The translations under genes and the position numbers were made by a program. Under the pieces are notes generated by a model, which had not been told where the DNA came from, searched no databases, and saw only the letters and a program-made list of their open reading frames with translations. Below, in pieces: positions 8,501 through 14,443 of a stretch of 14,443 bases of DNA (positions within the stretch are counted from its first letter, which is position 1; the number at the start of each line of letters is the position of its first letter). The stretch comes from an uncultured Acetatifactor sp. GTDB taxonomy: Bacteria; Bacillota; Clostridia; Lachnospirales; Lachnospiraceae. Location: assembly GCA_910585615.1 (NCBI GenBank), contig CAJUFO010000093.1:1-14443 (forward strand), read 5' to 3'.

Positions 8501-11500
8501 GACCGGTTCGAAACAGGCATTGTCGAACTTCGTCATAATATTATAGGCAATGCCTGCATTATCTCCCTCCGCATTGTCATTGCACACCCATGTCTCTAAG
8601 TCCACATAGGTTCCCGGAGTGGCATAATCTTTCAATGAATCGGCATCCTTAAAGCATCCATCCGTCAGCGGAGTGTCATAATTCCTCAGGGGCTTCAGGA
8701 TAGAGCAGAACGTATCATATTCACCCGGATTCTGAAGGGTTATGGTGGAAAGATTCTTTTCAAGCCATCCGTTTCTCTCATATACGATACCGCCAGTCTC
8801 ATTTTTCACCTTGATGTCATATGTATGGATGTCATTGTACAAAGTAAGGCTGTCCGCCTCCATCACCCTTGTGATATAATCGGCCTCTGTTTTGCCTTGC
8901 GTTTTGTAAAAAGGCGTGACGATCCATATCTCACCGGTAGAGAATATGGCATTCTGAATCCGCCAATACTCATCCCCTACCTCTGCCGGATTGTAGTAAT
9001 TCGTAGAGTCCGCGTATCCTCTCTCATGTGTATACGGCAACTGGGTAGGATCAAATGTATAGTCTGTCAGCGTCACATGGATTATGCGGTGTTCTTCCTG
9101 ATATGGTTTATCGCCGCCGAGCCAGCTCCACTGGAATTCTTCATCGGCCACCTTAAAGCTCCACTTTCCTCCATCTCTACAGCTCATCCTTTTCAGGTCT
9201 GGATTCGACGATATGAGATAATTGTATGGTGCCGCATAAGACGGCTTTGTAGTGCCCGTCAGATTCCTTCCATCCTGCTGATAATCAGGAGTCCCCATAT
9301 CTCCCATAAATTCGTCCGCGCTCCAAATCATGGGTTTGAACTCCCGCGTCACATCTTGCCATTGACCCGAAGTATCATTATGGAAAGCGGTCTTCAAATG
9401 GAGGTCGAATTCAAAGGTGTCGCCTTCTTTCGGGAACGCGCAGCCTTTCAAGCCATGATCCTTATCGATTCCCTGAACCATGACCCGTATGCCATAAGAG
9501 CTCATACGGCCATTCCAGGGAGCCGACCCTGATGAGGTTTTATCCAGAGCCAATTCATTTCCAATGGAAAAATCAAAATCTCCTATATAGCTGGTCGTCG
9601 CTATCTCACCGCGCTCCAGGCTGACCATATAGCGCGGCTCACAGGTGACCGTCACTTCCTCTGGAACCACGGTCTGATATTCCTGCTTCTCATGTTCCTT
9701 ACATATATAATTATGTCCATATACAAGTGACAGTGGTACGTTATCTGCATATTCGACCCCCACCTCGTTAGGCTCAAGCCATGCGCTGAAAATAGGCCGG
9801 ATTTTGGAGCCGTTATCCATGCTCAGCACACGGATAGTCACATCAAGGCTCTTGGCTGCCGAGCTGATGCTGCTGGCTCCACGGTCATCCAAAAAGCTTC
9901 CATGGAGCACCTGATACTTTTCGTGATCTACCTCTACCAGTTCCTCTTCGTACACATAGGAAACCTCCAACTCATCATTCTTCAGCCAGGGCATCTCCCC
10001 CTCGCTGAAATAGGCTTCCTCCCTGGACACTGGCAGCAGAAATTCAAAGTATACCCTGGCCGAATTATAGTGGTCGATGTTCTGCATATTCTGTTGGGCA
10101 GTCCTGTAATAAAAATCATATTTGACGGAATCAAAGGTACGGACTCTCTTATTGTTCGGGCTGCTGTCATATCCATTGTTATCATTGCCCTCATCAAATG
10201 GAATCGTGCCGTCCGTAATCCCATTTGTTGCGTCATTGGCATCCGTTCCCATCCTAAGTTCCGCAATATAAGCTGCATCCTTGTCCAGCTGGCCTTTCGG
10301 CGTGTTATCGTCAATCATATCCAGGTCTTCTACGCCCCACAGCCACTCCAGCTGCAGCAGTTTCTCCGCATCCACTACCAATTGTCTCTGGGCATCGGTC
10401 AGGGATTCGTAGAGCGTGTAGGCATCCCTGGCCTGGAGATAGATTTCCAGAAAATATGCATGATATCCATCCTCATCTCCTGCCTCTTCCAGAGCCCCCA
10501 GTTTCTCCGCGATTTCCTCCTGGCTCGGCAGCGCCGCAATCAGCTCATTCAGCTCCCTTATCTTCTGCTGATTCTCTAAAGCCAACAGGCATACAGCACT
10601 ATGTTCATGTTCCTCCAGCCCGCAGACCAGGTTCTGCTCTTCATCGTAGCATTCCTCAGTATGTTCATGCCCTTTCAGTCCGCATAGCAGGCGCTGATAG
10701 CAATCCTCAACATGCTCATGGTCCTCGCCGCAGACCAGCTCCCATTCATCCTCGTCGAACGCGCCGGGCTGTTCTTCCGGATCCTCTGTAGAGGGCTCCG
10801 AAGCTTCCCCGCTTCCATCCGGTGTTCCAGGCTCCGGGGAAGCGGAGGGCTCCTCCGTGGCCTCCGGCGCTTCTGTATGCTCAGGCGGCATGGTCTCTTC
10901 CGGCCCGGCAGTCCCGGTATCTTCCGGTTTCTGTGTGGTCTCCGGTTCCTCGCCCTGCCCAGGCTCCTGCGTGGTCTCCGGTTCGCCGCCCTGTCCAGGC
11001 TCCTCAGTCTTTTCCGGCTCCTGTGTGGTCTCCGGTTCCCCGCCCTGTCCAGGCTCCTCAGTCTCTTCCGGTTCCTCCGTAGTCTTCGGCCCGCCGCTCT
11101 CCACGCCCTCCGCCGTATCATCATCGTCAGACGCTATGTCCTCTTCCGATCCCCCGGGCTCCCCGGCGCCGGCATCCTCGGACGGCATGCCCTCTTCCGG
11201 CCCGGCGCTGTCTCCGGACACAGCCTCATCCCCTGCCTGGGCAGGCTCCTGCCCCTCTGTACCCTGGGATGTGCCCTCTATGGCCATGCTGTCCGGACCG
11301 TTCTCCTCCTGTGCATCCCCCGCCTCGGTGAACGCAGCTATGCCATATGCCCCATCCTCATATCCGCAGGCCAGCACCTTTTTGTAGCAGCCCTCATTAT
11401 GCTCCTCCAGCCTGCAGCCAGCCATGGAGACCTCTTCATAACAATTTCCGTCATGTATATGTCCCTCGACTCCATCATCACCGCAGACCAGCCTCTCCTG

Positions 11501-11701
11501 ATAGCAGTCGTCCCCATGCTCCTCCAGCCCGCAGGCGGCCGACTTCCCATAGCACCCATCGTCATGCTGATGTCCGTCCGTTCCGCCTGCGCTGGCCGCC
11601 ACATACGTAGACCCGTTGGAGAGCACCATGCATGCCACCAGCAGGATGCTCAGATGCTTCCGGATGGCCCCTCTTTTCTTCCTGTCTACATGGAGTTTCA
11701 T
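5558..11701 (-). CDS. Giant LPSTG-anchored surface protein, probable pilus tip adhesin
   Basis: The frame opens at 11722 (2054 residues, numbering used here). I prefer the ATG at 11701 (residue 8), which has a perfect AGGAGG nine bases upstream, giving 2047 residues. Order of parts: signal peptide (to about residue 45, ASA|GG); four His/Cys repeats (51-120); an acidic Pro/Glu/Thr/Gly spacer with tandem repeats (133-328); three more His/Cys repeats (331-378); a helical stretch (380-465, with LTDAQRQLVVDAEKL); an unassigned core (about 530-1375); two DUF11-like beta domains (about 1378-1533 and 1535-1705); an SdrD-B-like domain starting LEGLVWMDYNADGIRNDG (1708-1885), whose DYNADG suits calcium binding; a Cna-B/SpaA domain with E-box DYTLTEEKAPEGYAL (1886-2012); and LPSTG at 2019-2023 with a hydrophobic segment and RKKKVV. 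It precedes the major pilin and both sortases, so a tip or accessory subunit role is likely. No von Willebrand A domain is visible. Ligand unknown. Confidence 0.93.
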   Translation of the reverse strand: MKLHVDRKKRGAIRKHLSILLVACMVLSNGSTYVAASAGGTDGHQHDDGCYGKSAACGLEEHGDDCYQERLVCGDDGVEGHIHDGNCYEEVSMAGCRLEEHNEGCYKKVLACGYEDGAYGIAAFTEAGDAQEENGPDSMAIEGTSQGTEGQEPAQAGDEAVSGDSAGPEEGMPSEDAGAGEPGGSEEDIASDDDDTAEGVESGGPKTTEEPEETEEPGQGGEPETTQEPEKTEEPGQGGEPETTQEPGQGEEPETTQKPEDTGTAGPEETMPPEHTEAPEATEEPSASPEPGTPDGSGEASEPSTEDPEEQPGAFDEDEWELVCGEDHEHVEDCYQRLLCGLKGHEHTEECYDEEQNLVCGLEEHEHSAVCLLALENQQKIRELNELIAALPSQEEIAEKLGALEEAGDEDGYHAYFLEIYLQARDAYTLYESLTDAQRQLVVDAEKLLQLEWLWGVEDLDMIDDNTPKGQLDKDAAYIAELRMGTDANDATNGITDGTIPFDEGNDNNGYDSSPNNKRVRTFDSVKYDFYYRTAQQNMQNIDHYNSARVYFEFLLPVSREEAYFSEGEMPWLKNDELEVSYVYEEELVEVDHEKYQVLHGSFLDDRGASSISSAAKSLDVTIRVLSMDNGSKIRPIFSAWLEPNEVGVEYADNVPLSLVYGHNYICKEHEKQEYQTVVPEEVTVTCEPRYMVSLERGEIATTSYIGDFDFSIGNELALDKTSSGSAPWNGRMSSYGIRVMVQGIDKDHGLKGCAFPKEGDTFEFDLHLKTAFHNDTSGQWQDVTREFKPMIWSADEFMGDMGTPDYQQDGRNLTGTTKPSYAAPYNYLISSNPDLKRMSCRDGGKWSFKVADEEFQWSWLGGDKPYQEEHRIIHVTLTDYTFDPTQLPYTHERGYADSTNYYNPAEVGDEYWRIQNAIFSTGEIWIVTPFYKTQGKTEADYITRVMEADSLTLYNDIHTYDIKVKNETGGIVYERNGWLEKNLSTITLQNPGEYDTFCSILKPLRNYDTPLTDGCFKDADSLKDYATPGTYVDLETWVCNDNAEGDNAGIAYNIMTKFDNACFEPVTWREIAPQGAEGVASYNWREFEYVGHAQTTWPMYDIVDGYDVNNSEHRPQGPKMLYGTTKDKKGWNHTKDGKALKPNEDGYDEEMMRADADDLIWYDSMEELKEDGAQCVAVMMEVRNVSNDGTLGSDRSQMNHLHMFVHGKIKDDVEPGYVYAISSYSKGWTRGDVQKLAAEKYTDGDVSKLTVWDYLRYTHYDFPSWSPNATNKMSEQWQTFPQPKCENNWRRSTGGYSQGLNGANGYGTSRKSQINEDGTFQEGNGGFYFIDCVYVVSYQTQVGIKVAQTLENGNTRNQYSMDAGQRAADFVITPSAVRSATDTGGSGETEAVKTDITVKATLPKGLTYKEGSAYWKVSEYIPDKSAQTSGTIKGTQIEPVAEVNPETGVTTLTWTLKDYELNGSKVDIPPIYFSCTVGDLDDPENDVKNNEILKISADIYSKLEGETIHGTKYGNEANTSITISKQKALTIIKTADQTVMDLGDSLGFTMKVHNATENAAPSVIADIMPANGIGQSSYHGIAQIEEFRMTDWGGVKPEDVTFYYTTDERYRDATDVTGTDFGDSSVWTAFSLTDNAWKPDEQTKQITAIAYKCTIPGKSTIQMHITLRLPDGEPGDVVHGRLMLDSLSSGDRSQIVTRNLEGLVWMDYNADGIRNDGAIDYVFGVKVELLKLRDGCEGLKDKVESYESVCYPGTKIPVSISTGQQVSYRKGNPENGQSAVSGYEPGKYKFLDLPAGTYAVRFSSGDTNIKKWYAPIPNQGADDGVDSDGLAVPESIDQRVEYTYIPGIVLPTIDEMKQSRQLVYDSRNNDSGFYAKYGILLRKTDAEGDRDLSGAEFRMESSGETLSFTGNAESGYSVWIKALVPNKPAEAVDILSVESGGLHIGNLLVGDYTLTEEKAPEGYALLGEPVGISIAKDGTLTISGGDGKATIAKDNGDLPVLTVRNSEIYTLPSTGGSGTGTYAAAGTLLMLCSLPYAFCGRKKKVV
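10589..10732 (-). repeat. Second His/Cys repeat cluster in the adhesin (three units)
   Basis: Residues 331-378 contain three units of H-x-H-x3-C: H335/H337/C341, H352/H354/C358 and H372/H374/C378. Each is preceded by a Cys-Gly pair (C331, C347, C367). The last unit lacks the usual Tyr after Cys. The arrangement matches the first cluster, separated from it by the acidic spacer. Confidence 0.85.
10923..11072 (-). repeat. 54-base tandem repeat encoding a Glu/Pro/Thr stalk
   Basis: Two nearly identical 54-base units (10965-11018 and 11019-11072) are followed by a partial 36-base copy missing 18 bases (10923-10964 region). They encode [ED]-x-TEEPGQGGEPETTQEP repeats in the acidic spacer of the adhesin. 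Such spacers usually extend a binding region from the wall, and copy number often varies between strains. Confidence 0.85.
11363..11572 (-). repeat. First His/Cys repeat cluster in the adhesin (four units)
   Basis: Residues 51-120, right after the signal peptide, hold four units in which a His lies exactly four residues before a Cys: H53-C57, H90-C94 (with an extra His as HxH), and H69-C73, H108-C112 (as EEH). Each unit has a second Cys seven or nine residues later (C64, C80, C103, C119). Long and short units alternate, so the cluster is a tandem pair of two-unit blocks. Confidence 0.85.
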
Positions 11702-11710
11702 ATGCTTCAT

Positions 11711-11716
11711 CCTCCT
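11711..11716 (-). promoter_or_regulatory. Ribosome binding site that decides the adhesin start
   Basis: A perfect AGGAGG sits inside the first codons of the longest adhesin frame. It is nine bases from the ATG at 11701, but directly abuts the ATG at 11710 and lies downstream of the ATG at 11722. The 11701 start is therefore the best supported. Confidence 0.7.
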
Positions 11717-11718
11717 TT

Positions 11719-12096
11719 TCATTCTCCCAGAATCTCATCAATCAGCTGCAGCAGCTCGATGCAGCTGTGGAATACGGTCTCTTTCTCCTCATCCTGCCAG
11801 ACCAGCCTCCCCTGCCAGGTGTAATGCTCCCTGAAGAGGATCTGTATCCGGAAGACTGCGATGCTCTCCAAGCCATTGCAGTCCTGATGCACCAAGGGCA
11901 ATGGGCTGCCCATGCTGTCCTCCAGGTCAAGGAGGCTGTTCAGGAGCAGCACGATCTGGGACAGGCTGTATACCTTTTCTCTCTTTTCCAGTCTCGGATG
12001 CTGCAGATAACCCTCTATGATGCCGTTGTGGTAGGACAGGACTGTCACCACCGCTTCCCGGCTCTGACAGGGAAGCATTTTCCTGCAAAGCCTCAT
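11719..12096 (-). CDS. Small protein of unknown family (125 residues)
   Basis: The ATG at 12096 has AGGTGG seven bases upstream (12104-12109, within GGGAGAGGTGG) and yields 125 residues ending in TGA at 11719-11721. That stop overlaps the first possible ATG of the adhesin frame (ATGA), so the two are probably coupled. The protein has no signal peptide or membrane segment and should be cytoplasmic. It has a likely helix at about residues 43-60 (YSLSQIVLLLNSLLDLED), strands at about 78-102 (IAVFRIQILF and YTWQGRLVWQDEE), and a closing helix (VFHSCIELLQLIDEIL). I do not recognise the family. A larger overlapping frame (up to 12720) on the same strand is a shadow inside the regulator gene. Its place between a regulator and the adhesin suggests a regulatory or assembly helper, but this is only inference. 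Confidence 0.75.
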   Translation of the reverse strand: MRLCRKMLPCQSREAVVTVLSYHNGIIEGYLQHPRLEKREKVYSLSQIVLLLNSLLDLEDSMGSPLPLVHQDCNGLESIAVFRIQILFREHYTWQGRLVWQDEEKETVFHSCIELLQLIDEILGE

Positions 12097-12146
12097 ATCG
12101 CAGCCACCTCTCCCTCTTTTACTACTGCCACTATAAAAGCCGTAGG

Positions 12147-13454
12147 TTATCTGCCGGTTATTTCTTCCGGATCCCCGACAGCGATTTGCGCAGGGCTTTC
12201 CTTTTCCAGGCCCTCCTCCATGCCCTCCCATTCCGCAGACACGTCCTGCGGCCGGAGGGCGAATATCCTGTAGGTGATGCTGGCCTTGGAATGGGTGTAG
12301 GTCTTGTGGAACATCCGGTCCACCCGGCCCACGGCGGCCTGGGCGTTCTCCACGCTGGCCCCGGTCAGCAGGAGGATGTAGGACGCCGCGTCCAGCCTGG
12401 CCACCGGATCCGCGGTGCGCAGCCCCTCTAAGAGGATGCGCTCCAGGCGCCTGGCGTCCGTGGTGGGCACCGCGCCGCTGTCCAGGCGGACCAGCACGAT
12501 GGACGAGGCGCGCCGGGATCTGGCCAGATGCCGCCTCTCCAGGGCCACGATGCTGCGGAACACGGAGAATGTGCAGAGGAACGCGCAGCCGTCGGCCTCC
12601 CCGCTCTCCGCGAGCACCCTTAGGACGTCCCGGTCGCGCATGCGGCCCTGGCACATGCCCTTGGCCAGCAGATAGGCCTTTTCCACCTCCCCTGAGGGCT
12701 CCACCTCGAACTCCTCCCACAGGGTCCTGCGGAAATCCTCATAAAGCTCCAGCGCCCTCTCCGGATGTCCCATGGAAATCAGCGCCTGCATCTGATAGAT
12801 TGCAAATATGTCTTCTCCCGACTCCACTGCGGCGGCCTGTTCGCAGATGCCAATCAGCTCCGGCAGGCGCCCCTTTTCCTGGAGGAACGGCAGTACCAGC
12901 TTGCAGGCGTCCAGATACAGTATCTGGTAATAGCGCCGCAGGGGAACTGTCCAGTCATCGTCGTTGCCGGACAGGAAATCCCCCCTGTACAGAGCCATGG
13001 CCTCCAGGAGGGTATCCATATGCCCCTCCCCCGGCCGCGTCCTGGCCCCCTGGCACAGCGCGGCGAACTCCTCCGCGTCCAGCCTCAGGTCGGCCTTAGG
13101 GTTCCAGGCATAGCCCCCCTGTCTGGTCTCGAACAGGTTCCCATGGTCCGGGCATATCTCCTTAAGCAGGCTCCTGGCCTTGAATATCATGTTCTTCAGG
13201 GAATTGGCCGGGTTGCTGCTGCCGCTTCGCGCCCAGAACTGCCGGATGAGCTCGTCTGCGGAAATATGCCTGGCATGGTTCACGATGAGATACTGCAGAA
13301 AGGACAGCACCTTTCTGCCGGCCCTGCCGATGACCTCGCTGTTCCTGACCCGTGCCTCCTCCGTATTGCCGCAGGAAAACGTTCCCAGCAGCTCGAACCG
13401 TATCACATTCCTGTCTTCCGTCTCCGCGGGCGAAAGGCTCTTTCCATCACTCAT
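12147..13454 (-). CDS. SARP/BTAD-type transcription regulator
   Basis: This is a 435-residue cytoplasmic protein. Residues 18-118 form a winged-helix DNA-binding domain of the OmpR/SARP type (IRFELLGTFSCGN, then GRKVLSFLQYLIVNH, SADELIRQFW, NSLKNMIFKARSLLKEI and a GGYAWNP wing). Residues 126-265 match a bacterial transcriptional activation domain (BTAD): YRGDFLSG, then helical repeats including ICEQAAAVESGEDIFAIYQM and ALELYEDFRRTLWEEFEVEP. Residues about 288-402 form an extra domain with RTADPVARLDAASYILLLTG, which reads like a GGDEF fold that has lost the GGDEF residues (inference). The start ATG overlaps the stop of the AP2-protein gene (ATGA) and has AGGAGG six bases upstream. A gap of 50 bases separates it from the 125-residue gene. 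It is the most obvious candidate for a regulator of the pilus genes. SARPs are best known from actinomycetes; the signal it senses is not visible. Confidence 0.9.
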   Translation of the reverse strand: MSDGKSLSPAETEDRNVIRFELLGTFSCGNTEEARVRNSEVIGRAGRKVLSFLQYLIVNHARHISADELIRQFWARSGSSNPANSLKNMIFKARSLLKEICPDHGNLFETRQGGYAWNPKADLRLDAEEFAALCQGARTRPGEGHMDTLLEAMALYRGDFLSGNDDDWTVPLRRYYQILYLDACKLVLPFLQEKGRLPELIGICEQAAAVESGEDIFAIYQMQALISMGHPERALELYEDFRRTLWEEFEVEPSGEVEKAYLLAKGMCQGRMRDRDVLRVLAESGEADGCAFLCTFSVFRSIVALERRHLARSRRASSIVLVRLDSGAVPTTDARRLERILLEGLRTADPVARLDAASYILLLTGASVENAQAAVGRVDRMFHKTYTHSKASITYRIFALRPQDVSAEWEGMEEGLEKESPAQIAVGDPEEITGR

Positions 13455-14314
13455 TCCGGTCCTCCTCTTTCCTCAGAGGGGCGATCGCCCAGATCCGTTT
13501 TCATCTCCAGCTGCTCCAGGAACCTGTCATATATCCTCTCGCCCTGGCGCCTGGCTGCCACGGCGTCCTCCAGGCGCGAAAAGGAGCCCAGATATTTCGT
13601 CTTGTTCTGAAACGTGATCTGGGCCACCCACAGGTCTTTCTTCTTGTTGTAGTACACGCCATTGTGTCCGCTGGTGTTGGACTTGATCAGGCGCCCCTGC
13701 TTCGATGCTTTCAGCCTGGTGACGGAGGTCCCGTCCGTCAGCTGCAGGTTCTCGCGGTAGGTGGCGGCCTGCAGGCAGCCGCAGCTTTTGGTCTTACCGG
13801 TCTGGAGCAGGGTCTGTCCCACCACGGTCTCCCTCCCGCAGTCGCAGAGGCACCTCCATCTGTGCATCCCGGCTTTCTTGCCGGCATATTCCACCACAGT
13901 CAGCTTCCCGAAGCGCCTGCCCACGAAATCCTTCAGGGCCGGGCGGCCCAGGCAGCCGCAGCTCTTCCGGCTTCCCGAGATAAGCTGGGAAAGCTCCACC
14001 AAGGCTTCCTTGCCGCAGTCACAGCGGCACAGCCAGAGCACGCCGCCTCTGGCGCTCCGCTCCCCGGAGGGCTCCAGCGCAGTCAGCTTTCCGAACCGCT
14101 CCCCCGATATGTCCCGCTGTCCCGGACGGGTTCCGGAGACGCAGCCGCAGTCTTGGACCGCCCCCCGCTTCAGGCAGCGGGTGTCCAGGAGGACTTCCCC
14201 TCCGCAGCTGCAACGGCACCTCCAGACTATATAGCCGCCCCTGCGCTGTCCCGTGGGCGCTTCCACGGTCAGCCTGCCGACTTTGCACCCTATCTGAATC
14301 GCACCCAAAAACAT
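13451..14314 (-). CDS. Cysteine-repeat and AP2-domain protein, probable DNA-binding
   Basis: This 287-residue protein has three tandem copies of a motif: [IV]G-x-[RK]-[VF]-G-[RK]-L-T followed by W-x-C-x-C-x-C-G and later C-G-C. The copies lie at residues 8-59 (Cys33, 35, 37, 56, 58), 71-122 (Cys96, 98, 100, 119, 121) and 131-181 (Cys155, 157, 159, 178, 180). The cysteines look metal-binding. Residues 216-262 are an AP2-type DNA-binding domain: SGHNGVYYNKKKDLWVAQIT and TKYLGSFSRLEDAVAARRQGE. Similar proteins are common in phages and mobile elements of Firmicutes, often with homing nuclease domains; no HNH or other nuclease motif is seen here. The gene overlaps the SARP gene by four bases (ATGA). 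The start is uncertain: the ATG at 14314 has GAGGGG directly next to it, while a TTG at 14308 would have AGGGG at six bases. A role as a partner regulator is inferred from position. Confidence 0.85.
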   Translation of the reverse strand: MFLGAIQIGCKVGRLTVEAPTGQRRGGYIVWRCRCSCGGEVLLDTRCLKRGAVQDCGCVSGTRPGQRDISGERFGKLTALEPSGERSARGGVLWLCRCDCGKEALVELSQLISGSRKSCGCLGRPALKDFVGRRFGKLTVVEYAGKKAGMHRWRCLCDCGRETVVGQTLLQTGKTKSCGCLQAATYRENLQLTDGTSVTRLKASKQGRLIKSNTSGHNGVYYNKKKDLWVAQITFQNKTKYLGSFSRLEDAVAARRQGERIYDRFLEQLEMKTDLGDRPSEERGGPE

Positions 14315-14369
14315 CCCCTCTTTTCATTGTCCTCAATCCCTGGCCGCGGCTGGCCCCGGCCTCTTCCGG

Positions 14370-14398
14370 AAAAAGCCCCTCCGGATGACGCAGAGGGC
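14370..14398 (-). terminator. Possible intrinsic terminator or attenuator in the leader
   Basis: Read on the minus strand, GCCCTCTG and CGGAGGGGC form an eight-pair stem with one bulged G and a seven-base loop (CGTCATC), followed by TTTTT. It lies 56 bases or more upstream of the AP2-gene ATG. It may end an upstream gene beyond the window or attenuate this operon. Confidence 0.5.
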
Positions 14399-14409
14399 CG
14401 CCCTCTGCG
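14389..14409 (-). promoter_or_regulatory. Perfect nine-pair hairpin overlapping the terminator-like stem
   Basis: CGCAGAGGG and CCCTCTGCG pair perfectly around a three-base loop. The CCCTCTG part is shared with the terminator stem at 14370-14398, so in RNA the two structures exclude each other, as in attenuators. The rest of the leader (14315-14369) shows no clear -35/-10 promoter. Confidence 0.5.
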
Positions 14410-14443
14410 ACATTGAGGGAATGCGGAACGGACAGGATTTGCA

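Noticed and set aside
10675..11124. Arg/Pro-rich and Ser/Pro-rich long frames on both strands over the adhesin stalk.
   Set aside because: They are by-products of the 54-base repeats and biased Glu/Pro codons of the adhesin frame; none has a sensible start or composition.
10589..11572. Repeats in the adhesin region considered as a CRISPR array.
   Set aside because: The units are protein-coding in one frame, adjacent without unique spacers of constant length, and no cas genes are present.
11719..12720. A 333-residue frame on the minus strand overlapping the regulator gene.
   Set aside because: Its first two thirds are Gly/Arg/Pro-rich out-of-frame translation of the SARP gene. Only the last 125 codons, from the ATG at 12096 with its own ribosome binding site, look like a real protein.
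13352..14416. A long plus-strand frame opposite the AP2 gene.
   Set aside because: Composition is low-complexity, and the minus-strand frame shows clear conserved domains; the plus frame is a shadow from GC-rich codons.
14333..14443. A 36-codon open frame on the minus strand entering from the right edge and ending 18 bases before the AP2-gene ATG.
   Set aside because: It runs straight through the terminator-like stem and T-run, and its sequence resembles translated terminator. It could still be the end of a real gene, but the part visible is too short to claim.

Overview
The window looks like part of a Gram-positive gut-type Firmicute, most likely a Lachnospiraceae-like Clostridium relative. 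This rests on LPSTG sorting signals, class C sortases, AGGAGG ribosome binding sites and protein families typical of that group; no species can be named from the sequence alone. All convincing genes lie on the minus strand and read from right to left as one compact run. The run includes two ATGA stop/start overlaps, two longer gene overlaps and several gaps of only 12-50 bases. No non-coding stretch exceeds 170 bases.

In order of transcription there is first a leader at the right edge (14315-14443) with two overlapping hairpins that resemble a terminator or attenuator. Next come three non-structural genes: a cysteine-repeat plus AP2-domain protein (14314-13451), a SARP/BTAD-type transcription regulator (13454-12147), and a 125-residue protein of unknown family (12096-11719). 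The structural genes follow. They are a roughly 2047-residue LPSTG-anchored surface protein or probable pilus tip adhesin (11701-5558), an LPSTG major pilin of the SpaH/EbpB type (5405-3744), two class C sortases (3575-2556 and 2575-1649), a secreted pilin-like protein with no sorting signal (1683-547), and the start of a protein with a SipW-type signal peptide (534 to beyond the left edge).

The inferred job of the locus is building a sortase-polymerised pilus. The sortases would join major pilin subunits through the LPSTG Thr and a pilin-motif Lys, with the giant adhesin as tip or accessory subunit. The AP2 and SARP proteins probably control the locus, because they head the same run and are translationally coupled. 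The SipW-type gene at the left edge suggests the locus continues into a second, TasA/camelysin-like secreted component and perhaps its own signal peptidase.

Points worth attention are the His/Cys repeats at the adhesin N-terminus and the 850-residue adhesin core that I cannot assign. The pairing of a Cys-repeat/AP2 protein with a SARP regulator at the head of a pilus run, RNA hairpins on both sides of the major pilin gene, and the AT-richer composition of the pilin gene also stand out.
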